Assembly (NCBI GenBank): GCA_959604115.1
Contig: CAUHBW010000020.1
Span: 1 to 18,143, forward strand
DNA from: an uncultured Bilophila sp.
GTDB lineage: Bacteria; Desulfobacterota; Desulfovibrionia; Desulfovibrionales; Desulfovibrionaceae
Length of the DNA: 18,143 bases
Direction of reading: 5' to 3'
Shown here: one piece after another, positions 16,015-18,143 of the stretch
How the letters are laid out: each line of letters opens with the position of its first letter
Numbering within the stretch: position 1 is the first letter of the stretch
Translations under genes and position numbers: made by a program
The notes under the pieces: model-generated
The model's database searches: none
What the model was told of the DNA's origin: nothing
The model's input: the letters and a program-made list of their open reading frames with translations, nothing else

Positions 16015-16068
16015 CCGCCCGCAAGACGCGTTCTTGCTGAGAACTGCGGGAGCGCGTCTTGCGGGCGG
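16015..16068. repeat. 16-bp perfect inverted repeat between the MoaE-like gene and tatD
   Basis: Arms CCGCCCGCAAGACGCG (16015-16030) and CGCGTCTTGCGGGCGG (16053-16068) are perfectly complementary around a 22-base centre that itself contains GTTCT/AGAAC. It begins five bases after the stop of the MoaE-like gene. No T run follows on the minus strand, so it is more likely an mRNA-processing or stability hairpin, or an inefficient terminator, inside the operon. Confidence 0.6.
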
Positions 16069-16073
16069 GGAAG

Positions 16074-16436
16074 CTATTCGGTGAATTCCTGCTTGATCAC
16101 GGCCTCGGCCTTGATGCGGTCGAGCAGTTCCGCGAAGGTCGCCTTGACGTGCTCGCGGATGTCGCCCGCGACCACGAGGAACAACACGTCGTCCCCCGGC
16201 TTCAGCTCGCCTTCCTCGGCCTCGGCGTGGATGCAGAAGATGCCGGGCTGTTTTTCCAGTTCGCGGCAGATGGCGTCCATCTTGGCGCGATCGTGGGACA
16301 CCTTCATGGACGTCACCGGCGCGTGATCCGCACGGGCCCACCCGCGCACGACGCCGTTGTGCACCAGCACCATGCCCACGTTCTCCGCGAACCCGGGCCG
16401 CTTCTTGAGATCGGCCAGAACTTTTGTGGTATCCAT
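16074..16436 (-). CDS. MoaE-like protein (molybdopterin synthase large-subunit family)
   Basis: 120 residues, cytoplasmic. The segment from about 60 to the end follows MoaE: FCIHAEAEEGELKPGDDVLFLVVAGDIREHVKATFAELLDRIKAEAVIKQEF corresponds to the family HRxGxLxxGDxxVxVxVxxxHRxxAFxAxxxxxdxxKxxxPxWKxE pattern. MoaE combines with MoaD to insert the dithiolene sulfurs of molybdopterin. Two C-terminal lysines (Lys109, Lys115) match the catalytic pair but are six rather than seven apart, and the protein is about 30 residues shorter than E. coli MoaE. No moaD or other cofactor gene is near. CAGGAG lies 8 bases before the start. It lies 17 bases after murA, probably in the same operon. Function should be treated as likely, not certain. 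Confidence 0.72.
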   Translation of the reverse strand: MDTTKVLADLKKRPGFAENVGMVLVHNGVVRGWARADHAPVTSMKVSHDRAKMDAICRELEKQPGIFCIHAEAEEGELKPGDDVLFLVVAGDIREHVKATFAELLDRIKAEAVIKQEFTE

Positions 16437-16453
16437 CGTTGTTCTCCTGTCCG

Positions 16454-17704
<1,251 letters not shown>

Positions 17705-17722
17705 GACAGTCCTGTATAAAAG

Positions 17723-17737
17723 CCCGGAAAAACCGGG
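17723..17737. promoter_or_regulatory. Small hairpin in the murA leader
   Basis: CCCGG (17723-17727) and CCGGG (17733-17737) flank five A; on the minus strand this is a CCCGG-TTTTT-CCGGG stem-loop followed by CTTTTAT, 19 bases before murA. It could be a weak attenuator or simply a leader fold. Confidence 0.3.
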
Positions 17738-17908
17738 TGTTGCCGGTTGGAGGACGCCGCTTCGGCGAGGGACGCCGCGTCCGCGGGCGGCCTTCCGGAG
17801 GCGGAACGCCAACGATACTATCGGGTTCCTCGGCTGGTCAAGAACCATCTTTTTCATCGGCGCGGGCGGGAAAGGGCCGGAAAACGGAAAAAAGATCGCC
17901 CGAAAGGC

Positions 17909-17935
17909 TTGACCTCGAAACGGCTCTGATATAAA
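17909..17935 (+). promoter_or_regulatory. Promoter of tRNA-His
   Basis: TTGACC (17909-17914) and TATAAA (17930-17935) match the sigma-70 -35 and -10 boxes at five of six positions each, with a 15-base spacer that is short but workable. The mature tRNA begins 17 bases after the -10 box. Confidence 0.65.
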
Positions 17936-17951
17936 CACTACTCCTGCATGT

Positions 17952-18028
17952 GGCGGATGTAGCTCAGTTGGCAGAGCATCTGGTTGTGGCCCAGAGGGTC
18001 GTGGGTTCAAATCCCGTCATTCGCCCCA
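17952..18028 (+). tRNA. tRNA-His (anticodon GTG)
   Basis: Complete 77-base cloverleaf with encoded CCA. Acceptor GCGGATG (17953-17959) pairs with CATTCGC (18018-18024). The extra G at position -1 (17952) faces discriminator C73 (18025), the diagnostic identity feature of histidine tRNAs. D-arm GCTC/GAGC, anticodon stem TCTGG/CCAGA with loop TTGTGGC and anticodon GTG at 17986-17988, and T-loop TTCAAAT are all present. It reads His codons CAC and CAU. Confidence 0.97.
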
Positions 18029-18044
18029 CTCACTTGTCTTGATG

Positions 18045-18069
18045 AAACCCTGCTTCGGCAGGGTTTTTT
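18045..18069 (+). terminator. Rho-independent terminator of tRNA-His
   Basis: CCCTGC (18048-18053) pairs with GCAGGG (18058-18063) around a TTCG tetraloop, preceded by AAA and followed by six T (18064-18069). It lies 17 bases after the tRNA, so the tRNA is a single-gene transcript. Confidence 0.93.
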
Positions 18070-18123
18070 CGTTTTCAAGTCCCTTTCACGCCTGTCCGCA
18101 GACAAGCCGCACACCACACACAA

Positions 18124-18143
18124 CTCTCTCTCTCTCTCTCTCT
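18124..18143. repeat. CT dinucleotide repeat at the window edge
   Basis: Ten uninterrupted CT units run to the last base of the window, preceded by a CA-rich stretch (from about 18108). Its full length cannot be seen. Such repeats are rare in bacteria and prone to slippage. Confidence 0.8.

Noticed and set aside
15982..16341. A 120-residue N-terminal extension of TatD through the inverted repeat and into the MoaE-like gene
   Set aside because: The extension is low-complexity and antisense-like in composition, overlaps another gene, and the family N-terminus is at 15981.

Overview
This is a G+C-rich bacterial chromosome segment, most likely from a sulfate- or sulfite-reducing member of the Desulfovibrionaceae. 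The main clues are a canonical DsrC with its redox-active C-terminal cysteines (10136-10453, minus) and a selenophosphate synthetase that itself carries selenocysteine (6592-7641, plus). The gene content is mostly core: nutrient uptake, selenium metabolism, cell wall, RNA processing, c-di-AMP turnover and one tRNA. I see no prophage, insertion sequence, CRISPR array or obvious genomic island.

Layout. (1) 1-4484: a minus-strand amino-acid-binding protein with a good promoter; then on the plus strand glnH (glutamine-binding protein) and glnP (permease), with no glnQ ATPase gene beside them, followed by a SulP/STAS anion transporter. (2) 4485-7641: a hairpin-rich intergenic repeat and terminator, then comM and the selenoprotein gene selD. 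The selD UGA codon (6631-6633) is followed by a textbook bacterial SECIS hairpin. (3) 7642-8181: about 540 bases without a convincing gene but full of RNA-like structure: a 26-bp perfect inverted repeat, a 27-bp GAAA-capped hairpin with a T run, and a branched fold. (4) 8182-10453, all minus strand: dsrC with a strong terminator, a VWA-OmpA periplasmic protein with its own terminator, and a small secreted protein of unknown function. (5) 10680-14600, minus: a compact phoH-pgpH-ybeY operon with overlapping reading frames. (6) 15127-17704, minus: murA, a MoaE-like gene and tatD. (7) 17909-18069, plus: tRNA-His(GTG) with promoter and terminator. The window ends inside a CT dinucleotide repeat.

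How the parts relate. SelD supplies selenophosphate for selenocysteine-tRNA and so for selenoproteins, including itself. DsrC carries the sulfur from dissimilatory sulfite reductase, and SulP may import sulfate or another anion. PhoH and YbeY act in RNA/ribosome metabolism, and PgpH is predicted to degrade c-di-AMP. MurA starts peptidoglycan synthesis and the VWA-OmpA protein binds peptidoglycan.

I did not find a clear new multi-gene system. The most unusual signals are the selD recoding site, a three-copy intergenic repeat family (4508-4610, 7652-7795, 14814-14905), possible small structured RNAs at 7900-8170, and operator-like dyads upstream of dsrC and of the VWA-OmpA gene. Starts were chosen from ribosome-binding sites, promoters and family lengths; several annotated starts lie well inside longer open frames.
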